This document shows, in pieces, positions 1 through 9,095 of a DNA stretch of 64,000 nucleotides; position 1 is the first letter of the stretch, and every line of letters begins with the position of its first letter. The notes below the pieces were generated by a model, which did no database searches, was not told the DNA's origin, and saw only the letters and a list, made by a program, of their open reading frames with translations. This DNA is from an uncultured Ectothiorhodospiraceae bacterium (GTDB taxonomy: Bacteria > Pseudomonadota > Gammaproteobacteria > UBA9214), in NCBI GenBank assembly GCA_947259415.1, contig CAMYMI010000009.1, positions 1-64,000 of the forward strand, read 5' to 3'. A program made the position numbers and the translations under genes.

Positions 1-210
1 TGCCTCCGCTGAAAAAAGTGGGGTAATAAATGGCTACTTGCCAGGCAAGGACCGCGCTTGGCATGACATGCTGCTTGTGGGTGGCGAATTCCTATTCGCG
101 CAGGTTCAGGAATTTTTCAGAGGGCAAAAAGGACTGTGCCAATTTTGTGCTAACTTGAACGACCAGTGAAGTGCAAGTTACTGATTAATAAAGAAAGTAA
201 AATGGTGTAG

Positions 211-260
211 TCTGGCTGCGAACCAGGCGGTCGGGAGTTCGAATCTCTCCGGGCGCGCCA
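211..260 (+). other. 3' half of a tRNA-Arg (anticodon GCG), putative attachment site scar
   Basis: A 5-bp anticodon stem (211-215/223-227) with a 7-base loop carrying GCG, a 5-base variable loop, a T-arm (233-249, loop TTCGAAT), the 3' acceptor strand CGGGCGC, a discriminator G and an encoded CCA (258-260) are all present. The matching 5' acceptor strand (GCGCCCG) and the D-arm are absent upstream, so this is not a working tRNA. Integrases that use tRNA genes commonly leave such 3' copies, so 1-210 may be the end of an integrated element. That is inference. Bases 1-210 hold no gene I can support. Confidence 0.7.
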
Positions 261-275
261 ATCAACAATAACATG

Positions 276-346
276 TAGCAGTCGCGATTTAATCTGACAG
301 TTACCGGTTATTCCGGGAGTGTCTGCAGATTAAGTCGCGACTACTA
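276..346. repeat. Long imperfect inverted repeat (hairpin)
   Basis: The arms at 276-300 and 323-346 are complementary over about 23 positions with one bulge and two mismatches, around a loop of about 22 bases. It sits directly after the truncated tRNA and before the potassium channel gene. No clear T-tract follows, so it is a poor fit for a simple intrinsic terminator. It could be a remnant of a mobile element or a structured 5' region. Confidence 0.6.
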
Positions 347-389
347 TTATACAATGCAGAAGGTGCTGAAATGCGTTGTTGGAGTAAGC

Positions 390-1220
390 ATGCCTGCTAA
401 CCCGGTATCATCCGTGCGGCGTCGAACCTACCGGATATTGACCGTGGCGGATGATGGCTATGCACGCAGCCGTGCCTTCGATCAGTTCCTGCTCGGGCTC
501 ATCCTCCTGAACGTGGCAGCGGTCGTGGCAGAGAGCGTTGAACCGTTCGGTACGCGCTATCAGTCCGCTTTCAGGATCTTTGAGATTTTCTCCGTTATTA
601 TCTTTTCCTGTGAGTATGTGCTGAGGGTATGGTCCTGCGTCGAGGATCCGCGCTACAGCAATCCTGTCAAGGGGCGCTTGCGCTATGCGCTGAGCCCACT
701 GGCACTAATCGATCTCCTGGCCATACTCCCGTTCTACCTGGCCTTTATTACTACCGATTTGCGGATCCTGAGGGTTCTGCGGGTATTCCGGCTGCTCAGG
801 ATGGCCAAGATTGCCCGCTATTCTCAAACCCTGCAGATCTTCGGCAGGGTCCTGGTGGCAACCCGAGTACAGTTACTGCTCACGCTCATTCTGATGTCCG
901 TGTTGCTGTTGCTCGCTTCCAGTTTGATGTATGCGGTAGAGCAACAGGCTCAACCCGAGGCCTTTTCCAGTATACCGGCGGCCATGTGGTGGGCCATTGC
1001 CACACTGACCACGGTGGGCTATGGGGACATCTATCCAGTCACCGCGTGGGGGAAATTCCTTGGTTCGCTGGTAGCGGTTTTCGGGATCGGTATGTTCGCT
1101 TTGCCGACGGGGGTCCTCGGGGCCGCGTTCCTGCAGGAGCTCCGATCCGTGCCGAACGTAACTGTATGTCCTCACTGTGGAAAAGAAATAACAGGCAACA
1201 AACGTAAACAGGAATCCTGA
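390..1220 (+). CDS. Voltage-gated (Kv-type) potassium channel
   Basis: This 276-residue inner membrane protein has the six-segment Kv layout. S1 is near 31-50 and S2 near 62-80. S4 at 123-142 has regularly spaced arginines (RILRVLRVFRLLRM). The pore helix carries the K+ selectivity signature TTVGYGD at 207-213, followed by S6 near 222-247. The C-terminus holds a small CxxC pair (260-263) that could bind zinc. I chose ATG 390 because GGAG lies at 381-384; an in-frame ATG at 354 has no such site. The gene stands alone. The family conducts K+ in response to membrane voltage; its physiological role here is not shown. Confidence 0.9.
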   Translation: MPANPVSSVRRRTYRILTVADDGYARSRAFDQFLLGLILLNVAAVVAESVEPFGTRYQSAFRIFEIFSVIIFSCEYVLRVWSCVEDPRYSNPVKGRLRYALSPLALIDLLAILPFYLAFITTDLRILRVLRVFRLLRMAKIARYSQTLQIFGRVLVATRVQLLLTLILMSVLLLLASSLMYAVEQQAQPEAFSSIPAAMWWAIATLTTVGYGDIYPVTAWGKFLGSLVAVFGIGMFALPTGVLGAAFLQELRSVPNVTVCPHCGKEITGNKRKQES

Positions 1221-1360
1221 CAGTATTCCAAGATTTACAGGCGGTCGATGAGGTACCGGATCAGCATGGAGAGATGGCATACCGTTACGGGGGTCTGATA
1301 CCGGCGATATGATTAACGCCCTGGAGTGCCAGGTGTAGACAACTCTATCCGGAGGTTATT

Positions 1361-2323
1361 ATGGAAATACTGTACTTCTTGACCCGGCAAAAACCTTCCG
1401 CTCTGGACTCAGTAGAAGAATTGCCGTCGGAAGGGTTCATCTGGCTGGATATAGAGCGCGGTACCGACCCGGAATGGCCTAACCTGGTCAAGCACCTTAC
1501 CGGCATCACCCTGCATGAACGCCACATCAAGGACGCGGAAAATGTTCAGCACCCGTCATTTTCGGATTTGACCAGCGAATATGAAATGATGATTTTTCGC
1601 GGCCTGGCATCAGAACCAACAATTGATGCATTTGAGTCAAAACCTACTGCTTTTTTTCTATTTGATCAATTACTGGTCACAATTCGTCCGAGTGACAGCC
1701 GTTCCATACCACTGATAAAAGAAAGGCTCAGTAAGCAGCATGCTCGTGTGCCTGTGCGCCCGGCGGGACTCATGCACATGATTCTGAGTGCCATCACAGA
1801 TCGTTTCATGGATTTACGAGAACCACTTACACTGCAGCTTGAATCCTGGCGTAATGACCTGCTTGATCCCAAGAATCCATTTAATGACTGGATGACCCTG
1901 ATGAATCACCGCAATAAATTACGTACATTCGAAATTCTTTGTGAGGAGCAAGAGGAAGCGGTTACACGGTGGCGGGATAATACCAATGTTGAACTGGATG
2001 ATCATATCATGGTGCGTTATAACGATTTGCTGGAACATATTCATCGTGTCATGAGATTTGCTTCGGAACAGCAAAACTCGGTGGAGTCACTGGTGCAGTT
2101 GCATTTTTCCGCTGTGGCGCATCGCACCAACGAGATCATGCGCGTGCTTACTGTTATCTCTGCTATATTTTTACCGCTATCACTGTTTGCAGGTATTTTC
2201 GGCATGAACTTCGAATACATGCCGGAGCTGAAAATAAAGTACGCGTACTTTTTTGCGCTGGGTGGAATGGCGATATTGGGTAGTGCCATGCTGCTGTTTT
2301 TTAAAAGCAAGCGCTGGTTCTGA
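1361..2323 (+). CDS. corA: CorA-family divalent metal transporter
   Basis: The 320-residue product has the CorA plan: a long soluble N-terminal part, a long helix ending in TM1 (about 262-280), the GMN signature at 281-283 (context FGMNFEYMPEL), TM2 (about 294-314) and a basic tail ending KSKRWF. The family forms pentamers that pass Mg2+ or Co2+ through the inner membrane. Some relatives with similar loops export Zn2+, so the transported ion is not certain. The start is clear: GGAGG at 1351-1355 lies 5 bases before ATG 1361. No partner gene is adjacent. Confidence 0.88.
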   Translation: MEILYFLTRQKPSALDSVEELPSEGFIWLDIERGTDPEWPNLVKHLTGITLHERHIKDAENVQHPSFSDLTSEYEMMIFRGLASEPTIDAFESKPTAFFLFDQLLVTIRPSDSRSIPLIKERLSKQHARVPVRPAGLMHMILSAITDRFMDLREPLTLQLESWRNDLLDPKNPFNDWMTLMNHRNKLRTFEILCEEQEEAVTRWRDNTNVELDDHIMVRYNDLLEHIHRVMRFASEQQNSVESLVQLHFSAVAHRTNEIMRVLTVISAIFLPLSLFAGIFGMNFEYMPELKIKYAYFFALGGMAILGSAMLLFFKSKRWF

Positions 2324-2790
2324 ATGCCGGTATAGTTGCGTGAAACTGCCAGGGAAATCTGTGCAGTGATTCGACTGAGCGTTGAGGCAGTTCCCGACTC
2401 ATTGATGCCGGAATAGCGCACACGCAACTCTCGCTTCGGCCGTCTGGTGTCAAGGTCCCGGATCTCGTCGGTTGGCAATTGCTGGCCGGTCGCTGCCGGG
2501 TTCCGTTTCGCGGGGAACAGGATGAGGCCGGGTCAGTGTATGGTGGCACATGATCGCAGTGGAGGTGATGCTTGCGCTTGATCTATGCTGCTGGATTACA
2601 ATAAGGCGGAGGCCAACCGGCTGGCTTGTGGTTCCAGGCAGGGTTTAGTAGTGATGTCTGTATCCAGAGCTGCCCGGATCTTCTGGAAATTGACGCCTGA
2701 CGAACGCTTGATTATGCAGCAGCAGCCACTATATATACGTATATGAATGCAGTTCGGCAGTACAACTGCTTTTCAACGGAGATGAGCATC
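2324..2790. other. Intergenic region upstream of hsp20
   Basis: No convincing gene is seen in this stretch; the short open frames lack start signals and recognisable sequence. The last 80 bases hold a possible heat shock promoter, listed separately. Confidence 0.5.
2707..2733 (+). promoter_or_regulatory. Possible sigma-32 type promoter of hsp20
   Basis: CTTGAT (2707-2712) is followed after 13 bases by CCACTATA (2726-2733). This resembles the sigma-32 pattern CTTGAA-N13-17-CCCCATNT, with several mismatches in the -10 part. It lies about 60 bases before the start of a small heat shock protein gene, which makes the reading plausible. Confidence 0.35.
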
Positions 2791-3306
2791 ATGGCAAAAC
2801 ATACCAAGAAACAAACCAGGGGTTCCAAGACAGGCAAGGAGATCCAGGAGGCCAGGCCCGCACGCACCCTCAGTCCTTTCGAGGAAATGGACCGTATGTT
2901 CGAAAACTTCATCCCGCGCGGATGGATGCGGCCGTTTCGCACGGAATGGCCCGCATGGGGCGAACTGGCTGCACCCTTCGGAGGACGTATGCCAAAGGTA
3001 GACGTCATCGACCGTGACGACGAGGTGGTTGTCCGTGCCGAGGTGCCAGGCGTCGAAAAGGAGGATCTGGACATTTCCGTTTCCGACAACTCGGTTACCA
3101 TCAAGGGCAAAACCAGGCATGAGGAAAAGGAGGAAAAGGGCGACTATTATCGCTGCGAGATCTCGCAGGACAGCTTTGCCCGCACAGTCGCTCTCCCGGA
3201 CTATGTGGATACGCAGGCAGCCAAGGCAGGTTTCAAGGATGGCGTACTGGAACTGACCTTACCCAAGATTGAAAAAGCGAAACGGCGTTCGATCAAGATT
3301 GATTAG
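2791..3306 (+). CDS. Hsp20/alpha-crystallin family small heat shock protein
   Basis: The product of 171 residues has a basic N-terminal tail, an amphipathic segment (SPFEEMDRMFENF) and an alpha-crystallin domain over roughly the last 105 residues. The domain includes the conserved strands around PKVDVIDRDDEVVVRAEVPG and ends with LELTLPK. Such proteins are ATP-independent holdases that bind unfolding proteins. ATG 2791 is preferred because GGAGA at 2778-2782 is correctly spaced. An in-frame ATG at 2782 overlaps the Shine-Dalgarno, and one at 2743 lacks one. No C-terminal IxI motif is obvious, although the tail RRSIKID is close. Confidence 0.93.
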   Translation: MAKHTKKQTRGSKTGKEIQEARPARTLSPFEEMDRMFENFIPRGWMRPFRTEWPAWGELAAPFGGRMPKVDVIDRDDEVVVRAEVPGVEKEDLDISVSDNSVTIKGKTRHEEKEEKGDYYRCEISQDSFARTVALPDYVDTQAAKAGFKDGVLELTLPKIEKAKRRSIKID

Positions 3307-3457
3307 CTGTGGCCGGGTGGAGAGAGAGCTGAACCCGCTCGCTTGTCACCGCTGCAGATGATATGTAGCGGGGGTTCCCGCCGTATATCGCACTAATCCT
3401 GTGTAAAGAGGCGCATCGCACCTGGTCACTGTGATTTTTCATGCAGACAGAGTATTC

Positions 3458-5086
3458 ATGAAAACACCCGACGACATGCCCTTGCTGACCGGCTATGACC
3501 GGTTGAAGAGTGCCCGGTATAACAAGGGCACGGCATTTACCGAGGCCGAACGCGACGAGTACAAGCTGTGCGGCCTGCTGCCCGCAAAGGTCTCGACACT
3601 CAAGGAGCAGGAATTGCGCGCGCTTGAGAATCTGCGCCGCAAGGTATCTGACATTGAACGTTATGTGTTCCTGCTGGCGTTGCAGGGACGCAATGAAAAC
3701 CTGTTTTATCGATTGCTGATCGATAATATAGAAGCAATAATGCCGCTGCTGTATACCCCGACGGTGGGACAGGCCTGTCAGGAATACGCATTTATCTTCA
3801 GGCAGCCGCGCGGCTTTTATGTAACCCCCGCTGACCGTGGTCGGGTGCGTGACATCATGCGGAACTGGCCGGAGCAGGACGTCCGTCTGATCGTGGTAAC
3901 CGACGGTGAACGCATACTCGGGCTCGGTGATCTTGGTGCCAACGGCATGGGTATTCCCATCGGCAAGCTGGCCTTGTACACGGCCTGTGCCGGTATCCAG
4001 CCGCGACTGTGTATGCCGGTGATGCTGGATGTCGGTACCAACAACGAAGCATTGCGCAACGATCCCCTTTATCTCGGAATCAATCAGCCGCGCCTGACGG
4101 GCGATGATTACTGCAGTCTCGTCGATGAATTTGTCAGCGCCGTCCAGGACGCCTTTCCCCGGGCGCTGATCCAGTTCGAGGATTTCCTGACACCCAACGC
4201 CTATAGCTTGCTGGACCGCTACCGCGACCGGGTGCCGTGCTTCAATGATGATATTCAGGGCACGGCAGCCGTGGCCCACGCAGGTGTGCTGGCCTCGGGT
4301 CGCATCACCGGTGTTGATCTGGTAGATATGCGCATCATGTTTCTGGGTGCCGGTTCGGCGGCCACCGGTATCGCCGACCTGATCTATACGGCCTTGCGTA
4401 ACGCAGGGTTGAATGATCAGGCGGCCCGCCAGCACCTGTGGCTCGTGGACCTGCACGGTTTGCTGGTCACGGGTCGGGAAAATATCGCGCCTTATAATCT
4501 GCCCTACGCCCATGACGTCCCCGATGCCACGTTAAGCGAAGCCATCAGGCGATACAAACCGCATGTACTCATCGGTGCGACCGGCGTATCCGGGACCTTT
4601 ACTGAAGATATCGTGCGCATGATGGCGGAGATTAACGAACGCCCCGTTATCTTCGCACTGTCCAATCCCACATCGAATGCCGAGTGCACGGCAGAACAGG
4701 CCTACCGATGGAGCGAGGGTCGAGTCGTATTTGCCAGCGGCAGTCCGTTCGCTCCGGTTACATTTCAGGGGAAAACGTACCGGCCGGGCCAGGGCAATAA
4801 TGCCTATGTTTTCCCGGGACTGGGTCTTGGCGCCATTGCCTCGCGTGCCCATACCATCAGCGATGACATGTTACTGGTGGCTGCACGAATCCTGGCCGCA
4901 ACGGTAGGCACTGACGACCTGGCAGCCGGTGCGATTTACCCCCCGCTGGCCAGAATCCGTCAGGTGTCTCTGGCGATCGCCGTCGCAGTGGCCGAAAAGG
5001 CCTGGGAAGAGGGTGTGGCGCAGGAACAGCGCCCGGAGGATGTCGAATGCATGATCAGGGAGTTGATGTATGAGCCGGGCTATTGA
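3458..5086 (+). CDS. maeA: Malic enzyme (malate to pyruvate, NAD(P)-linked)
   Basis: The 542-residue protein matches the large malic enzyme type, similar in length to E. coli MaeA. Conserved stretches include LLYTPTVGQACQEY, the active-site region VVTDGERILGLGDLGANGMGIPIGK (3889-3963), the metal-binding QFEDF and FNDDIQGTAAV, and a Rossmann nucleotide-binding segment FLGAGSAATGIADL. The reaction is oxidative decarboxylation of malate to pyruvate and CO2. NAD versus NADP use cannot be settled by eye. ATG 3458 gives a family-like N-terminus; a GTG at 3431 and an ATG at 3440-3442 in another frame are less likely. The C92-type gene follows after 15 bases, probably co-transcribed. Confidence 0.93.
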   Translation: MKTPDDMPLLTGYDRLKSARYNKGTAFTEAERDEYKLCGLLPAKVSTLKEQELRALENLRRKVSDIERYVFLLALQGRNENLFYRLLIDNIEAIMPLLYTPTVGQACQEYAFIFRQPRGFYVTPADRGRVRDIMRNWPEQDVRLIVVTDGERILGLGDLGANGMGIPIGKLALYTACAGIQPRLCMPVMLDVGTNNEALRNDPLYLGINQPRLTGDDYCSLVDEFVSAVQDAFPRALIQFEDFLTPNAYSLLDRYRDRVPCFNDDIQGTAAVAHAGVLASGRITGVDLVDMRIMFLGAGSAATGIADLIYTALRNAGLNDQAARQHLWLVDLHGLLVTGRENIAPYNLPYAHDVPDATLSEAIRRYKPHVLIGATGVSGTFTEDIVRMMAEINERPVIFALSNPTSNAECTAEQAYRWSEGRVVFASGSPFAPVTFQGKTYRPGQGNNAYVFPGLGLGAIASRAHTISDDMLLVAARILAATVGTDDLAAGAIYPPLARIRQVSLAIAVAVAEKAWEEGVAQEQRPEDVECMIRELMYEPGY

Positions 5087-5101
5087 TAACGCATCTGGCA
5101 C

Positions 5102-5878
5102 ATGATCAAACGACTTGCCACTGCGCTGGGCCGCAGGCTTGCGCGTTACCTGAACCAGCCCATACGCCGATACCAGGCATTCGCCATCAGCGATCCCGGC
5201 AGTCTCGCAGAGATCCTGCGCCCGGCAGATGTACTGCTGGTGGACGGCAATAGCCGCGTCAGCACGGCGATCAAGTACCTGATCCAGTCAACCTGGTCTC
5301 ATGTGGCAATGTACGTGGGTGATTTCCGGAAGACCGGACTGGACCCCGTCAGGGCGCCGGTGCTGATCGAGGCGGACCTGGAACAGGGTGTTATCGCCGT
5401 GCCGCTTGACAAGTACGAACGGCTCAACACGCGAATCTGCCGCCCGGTGGGGCTCGACAAGGAGGACTGCCAAAACGTGTGCCGTTATGTGATCGAACGC
5501 ATCGGTCATGCCTACGACCTCAGGAATGTCATTGACCTGGCGCGCTACCTGCTGCCCGTCCCGCCAGTGCCGGTGTACTGGCGCCGCCGTATGCTGGCGC
5601 TGGGTAGCGGCGACCCAACGCGCGCCATCTGTTCGACGCTCATCGCCGAGGCATTCCAGTCAGTGCGGTACCCGATCCTCCCGCTGACCAAACCTCGCGA
5701 TGAGGCCGGTGCCGCACCAGACCACGGCAAGAGTGATGTCCTTCATATCCGTCATAGCAGCCTGTTTACCCCGCGGGATTTCGATGTGTCTCCCTACTTC
5801 CGAGTCATCAAGCCGACCGTTGAAAATGGTTTTGATTACAGTCTGCTTACCTGGGCAGACCAGCTGGATAATCAGTAA
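5102..5878 (+). CDS. Permuted papain-like hydrolase (peptidase C92/YiiX-like)
   Basis: The 258-residue protein resembles the YiiX/C92 branch of NlpC/P60-related enzymes. The block PADVLLVDGNSRVSTAIKY leads to the catalytic-type His in WSHVAMYVG (H67). The likely nucleophile is C177 in AICSTLIAEAF. The permuted order, His before Cys, is typical of this branch. An amidase or thioesterase on lipid-like or peptide substrates is possible; the substrate is unknown. There is no signal peptide, only a basic amphipathic N-terminus. It starts 15 bases after the malic enzyme gene. Confidence 0.78.
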   Translation: MIKRLATALGRRLARYLNQPIRRYQAFAISDPGSLAEILRPADVLLVDGNSRVSTAIKYLIQSTWSHVAMYVGDFRKTGLDPVRAPVLIEADLEQGVIAVPLDKYERLNTRICRPVGLDKEDCQNVCRYVIERIGHAYDLRNVIDLARYLLPVPPVPVYWRRRMLALGSGDPTRAICSTLIAEAFQSVRYPILPLTKPRDEAGAAPDHGKSDVLHIRHSSLFTPRDFDVSPYFRVIKPTVENGFDYSLLTWADQLDNQ

Positions 5879-5977
5879 GACCGGCAGTTCGGGTTCCCTC
5901 CCGGATTCATTCCAAGGTTAATCGTATACGACGGTCACTCAATCATAATTAAGTGGCTGTCGACTTTATCGTTTGGC

Positions 5978-6484
5978 CTAATCTATGGCCGCCTCGGCCA
6001 GGCGCATCATGTCCGGGAAATGATAGACCGACAGTACAATGATGCTGAGCGTCACCAAAACGGTTATTCCAACAACAGTGTTGAGCAGCAGGTTCTTGCC
6101 ACTATCCTGGTTTGCAATCGCCTGGGCAACCAACGGGAGGGTGGCCACTCCGAGAAATGTTTCATCCCTGTAGACAAGCAGCCGCCGGCAGCGGTTAGTG
6201 TGCATGGTCTTTACTGCCTCGACACAGGAGGCATCCGCAGCGATAGTGATCAGGTTTCGGGTACAGGCATCCCCCAGGGTGACGGATTTGGGGTCCTTGC
6301 CGAGGCCAACCACACGTTTGATCAGGTCGCTTTCGGTGAACAACCCGATGACCCGATCATCCTCTGTCACTACGACTGACCCCAGATTGCGTTCGGCCAT
6401 GAAACGTGCCGCCTGCTGAATATCAATACCCTGATCAAGCGATTCAATCGGTTCATGCACCAGTTTATCAAATTGGCAAGCCAT
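5978..6484 (-). CDS. CBS-domain protein with C-terminal membrane anchor
   Basis: The product of 168 residues has two CBS motifs: residues about 10-62 (with LGSVVVTEDDRVIGLFTESDL) and about 70-125 (RRLLVYRDETFLGVATL). One transmembrane helix follows near 133-155. CBS pairs bind adenosyl ligands and act as energy or redox sensors; tail anchoring suggests action at the inner membrane. It converges with the C92 gene, with 99 bases between them. No partner channel or kinase is adjacent, so its target is unknown. Confidence 0.85.
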   Translation of the reverse strand: MACQFDKLVHEPIESLDQGIDIQQAARFMAERNLGSVVVTEDDRVIGLFTESDLIKRVVGLGKDPKSVTLGDACTRNLITIAADASCVEAVKTMHTNRCRRLLVYRDETFLGVATLPLVAQAIANQDSGKNLLLNTVVGITVLVTLSIIVLSVYHFPDMMRLAEAAID

Positions 6485-7041
6485 GGCTGATGGTCCCCCG
6501 TTAGTTATTGCATCGCCGCTGCAGAGTAACTTCCATAGATGACAAGCTCGTTACAGAGAACGGATGCTGCTCGATTCGGGCTTCAGATCTCCTGGACGAG
6601 TGACCTGCAGGGCGCGGGCTGGTCTCATGAGGTTATCTTCATGACCTCTTCGCCTGCTGCAACAGTCCCTCGAGCCTGGGTAAGCACAGCCCCGTATCCC
6701 CTAGTTCTTTATTTGCATTTTTTATACCAAAACGCTATGTGCATGTAATCAATCATGATTCTGGGCGCAGCCGCTATATATAAGCCAGAAGAATGCACAA
6801 TTAACAGGCATTCATGGAGGGTGGTGCACCGAGCTAGTGCGGTACGTCGGGCATGTTTTGATAAATTTGGATGTGTGCCGATCGAGCGGGACAATGCCGG
6901 AGTTGTGCCGCTATTCTGGCGCTGTTGTTCAGTCCGAAATGGAGTGTATTATTCGCGCATCTGGAACGAGGCTGGATCGATTCTTTTGGGTCAATCGCCG
7001 CAGGCCAGGCGGTCATGCGGCGCTCAATACGGAGGTAGACG
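6485..7041. other. Intergenic region between divergent genes
   Basis: No gene can be supported in these 557 bases. Open frames at 6539-6748 and 6755-7063 lack ribosome sites and family features. AT-rich sequence near 6700-6800, including CTATATATAAG (6772-6782), could hold promoters for either flank. Confidence 0.5.
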
Positions 7042-7434
7042 ATGGCAGAGAAACTCACGATGAAAATCCTGGCCGGTGAACTCGAAACGTTGCGTGCGCG
7101 GGTGCAGGAACTGGAATTGCAGCTCGAGCAGAAACTCGAGACCACACTGGAAAAAGCCGTCAGTCGGCTGAAGTCACGCGTCGAGACCCGCCAGGGGCAC
7201 ACGGCCGGTGCGGGGGTGGACACGCATGAACGCCAGCACCTGATCGCCGAGACGGCCTATCTCAAGGCCGAACAACGCGGTTTCAAGGGCGGTGACCCGG
7301 AGCAGGACTGGAAAGAGGCGGAAGCGGAAATTGACCGGCTGCTGCTGCAGGGCTGGAGCAAACACCGGGAAACCCCTGGCAAACCGGCATCACGTCCTGC
7401 TGTCAGCCGCGGGAAAGCCGGCACGAGGCGGTAG
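7042..7434 (+). CDS. DUF2934 domain protein
   Basis: The 130-residue soluble protein begins with a charged, probably coiled-coil helix (about 11-50). It then carries the DUF2934 signature HLIAETAYLKAEQRGF with GGDPEQDWKEAEAEID (about 66-98). The tail is basic and low in complexity. A good Shine-Dalgarno (GGAGG at 7031-7035) precedes ATG 7042. The function of DUF2934 proteins is not known to me; they are common as stand-alone genes near stress or envelope genes. Confidence 0.85.
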   Translation: MAEKLTMKILAGELETLRARVQELELQLEQKLETTLEKAVSRLKSRVETRQGHTAGAGVDTHERQHLIAETAYLKAEQRGFKGGDPEQDWKEAEAEIDRLLLQGWSKHRETPGKPASRPAVSRGKAGTRR

Positions 7435-7447
7435 AACAGGCCTTCTC

Positions 7448-7957
7448 TCAGATTTGCGAGAGCATATTGATTTCGTGTGCGATCAGCAGTACATACACCG
7501 GCACCAGGGCATATATTAAATAACGCACGGCGATTATACGGTAGAACCGGAAATTAAAATGCATCACCAGGACGACTATCGCCAGGCCGGTAATGGCCAT
7601 TTTCGTGATGGCAAAGGTCCTGACGTCATGCTTGATCAACCAGTCCATCAGGAAGTTCATCTCCATGGCGCCGTTGTTCAGCAGGATCATCGTCAGCAGG
7701 GCATCCGTGAAACACAGGACGATAATCACGACTGATGCCAGAAATGGCCAGGGCCCGTACCAGTCGATATAGCTGTTGATCTGGTCGAGATCGCGCCGGA
7801 TATGGCGGCGCCGTTGCTTGAACAAAGCACCCAGGAAGGTGAGCGCTGAAAAGCGTCTTCGCGTGTCCGCGCGCCGCTCGTCGGCGCCTTCATCCGTCAT
7901 ACCGGATTCCGGTTTCATGCTGCCCGTTCCCCTAGTGGTTGTTTGTTGTCCTGTCAT
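7448..7957 (-). CDS. DUF5658-like membrane protein
   Basis: The 169-residue protein has a charged N-terminal half and three hydrophobic segments (about 72-92, 115-135 and 145-165). The segment TDALLTMILLNNGAMEMNFLMD matches the DUF5658 pattern of an Asp in TM1 followed by N-P/F-L-M. The start could also be an internal Met (14 or 20). It converges with the DUF2934 gene. Function unknown; it is probably an inner membrane protein. Confidence 0.75.
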   Translation of the reverse strand: MTGQQTTTRGTGSMKPESGMTDEGADERRADTRRRFSALTFLGALFKQRRRHIRRDLDQINSYIDWYGPWPFLASVVIIVLCFTDALLTMILLNNGAMEMNFLMDWLIKHDVRTFAITKMAITGLAIVVLVMHFNFRFYRIIAVRYLIYALVPVYVLLIAHEINMLSQI

Positions 7958-8492
7958 GCCAGTCGTATCCCTTATCGGCCGTCCCCCGTACAGGTTGATC
8001 CCGATAAGCCGGCAGCCGGTTTTCCAGAAAACCTGTCAATTCCCACCGTATTGATTGTCTCCTGCCGGGTCGACGCGGACTGGTGAGGCATGCCGTGCTC
8101 ACGGTGACAAGAGTATTAATACCATAAGAACAATAATCTATGGTAAAAAATCAAGTGTTAATTATTCCGACAACTGTTTTGTTCAGTTAAGGTTTCCATA
8201 AAATAATAATATGCAGATAAATAAAAGTTCTGTATAGTCAATAATCTGACTCATCACTGCTGGCAGAGACCAGGACCGGTAGCCCCGGACGGAATTTCCA
8301 GGTGAGTATTTCCATTCTGACATTGGAGTCCAGGAGGATTTGTTTTCCTGTATTTTGCGATTTCGTTTTGCTATGTTTAATGATAATTGTTAATACATGT
8401 TATATTCAGTCAATCTTGCTGATCTAGCTACAAATTATTATTGATCACCAATCAAACCGGTGAAACCGAATAAAACTGGAGGAGACAAAAAA
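7958..8492. other. AT-rich intergenic region upstream of the SCP2-like gene
   Basis: No gene is supported here. Sequence from about 8100 to 8460 is clearly more AT-rich than its surroundings. A weak sigma-70-like pair, TTGCGA (8355-8360) and TAATGA (8378-8383), has a 17-base spacer. A dyad TTGAT-N5-ATCAA (8441-8455) lies just before the gene. The long leader suggests regulation of the downstream gene. Confidence 0.45.
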
Positions 8493-8888
8493 ATGGCAGA
8501 TCTTTTTTCCGATGAGTGGATGAAAAGCTTCATGGAACAGTGGAATGCTGAGTCCGAATTATCAGACGCGCTGGCAGAGATCAATTTCAATTCAGCCATA
8601 GGCTACGGGTTTGACGGGGAAGATACCCCGCGTGGCGTAATCGACATTCAGAACGGCAAGGCGGTTTCGGCCGGTATCTACAACGGCGAGACCCTGAACT
8701 GGGACCTGCGTGCCTCGTTCGACAACTGGAGCAAGTGGATGGCCAAGCCGCCGGGCATGATGGGACTGGGCATGGCTTACACCTCGCGCAAGCTGAAGTT
8801 CAACGTCGGCGATTACGGCGCGATGATCAAGGACCCGCGAATGGCCGGTCCGTTTATCAAGAGCTTTACGGTTATGGGGCGTGCCTGA
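8493..8888 (+). CDS. SCP2 sterol-carrier-like domain protein
   Basis: The small soluble protein (131 residues) resembles SCP2-type lipid carriers: an N-terminal helix (DEWMKSFMEQWN), central beta strands, and the end GMAYTSRKLKFNVGDYGAMIKDPRMAGPFIKSF, where a hydrophobic pocket helix is expected. Such folds bind acyl chains or sterol-like lipids. GGAGG (8478-8482) precedes ATG 8493. It is a single-gene unit closed by a strong terminator at 9021. The lipid ligand cannot be inferred. Confidence 0.7.
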   Translation: MADLFSDEWMKSFMEQWNAESELSDALAEINFNSAIGYGFDGEDTPRGVIDIQNGKAVSAGIYNGETLNWDLRASFDNWSKWMAKPPGMMGLGMAYTSRKLKFNVGDYGAMIKDPRMAGPFIKSFTVMGRA

Positions 8889-9020
8889 GACAGCGGTACG
8901 CATGCCAGCGGAAAATATATGGAGTGAGAAATAACAATAACGTATTTCTTGTTGTCCTAACTAATAAGAAATCCATCAGGATTCATTCATGAAACAATTT
9001 TGATGACATACGGATCAGGA

Positions 9021-9050
9021 AGGCGCTGTTCTCACAGCGCCTGTCTTTAT
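9021..9050 (+). terminator. Intrinsic terminator after the SCP2-like gene
   Basis: A perfect 9-bp GC-rich stem (AGGCGCTGT/ACAGCGCCT, 9021-9042) with a four-base loop is followed by GTCTTTAT. It separates the SCP2-like gene from the RND operon. Confidence 0.85.
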
Positions 9051-9095
9051 CGTCACTGCCTGATCCTGTCATGTCACGTTTATGAGGATTAACCT

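Noticed and set aside
2301-2549. 82-codon minus-strand frame after corA
   Set aside because: It is Ser/Pro/Arg-rich, overlaps the end of corA and has no start signal.
3293-4513. 406-codon minus-strand frame over malic enzyme
   Set aside because: It is antisense to a certain gene with no start signal.
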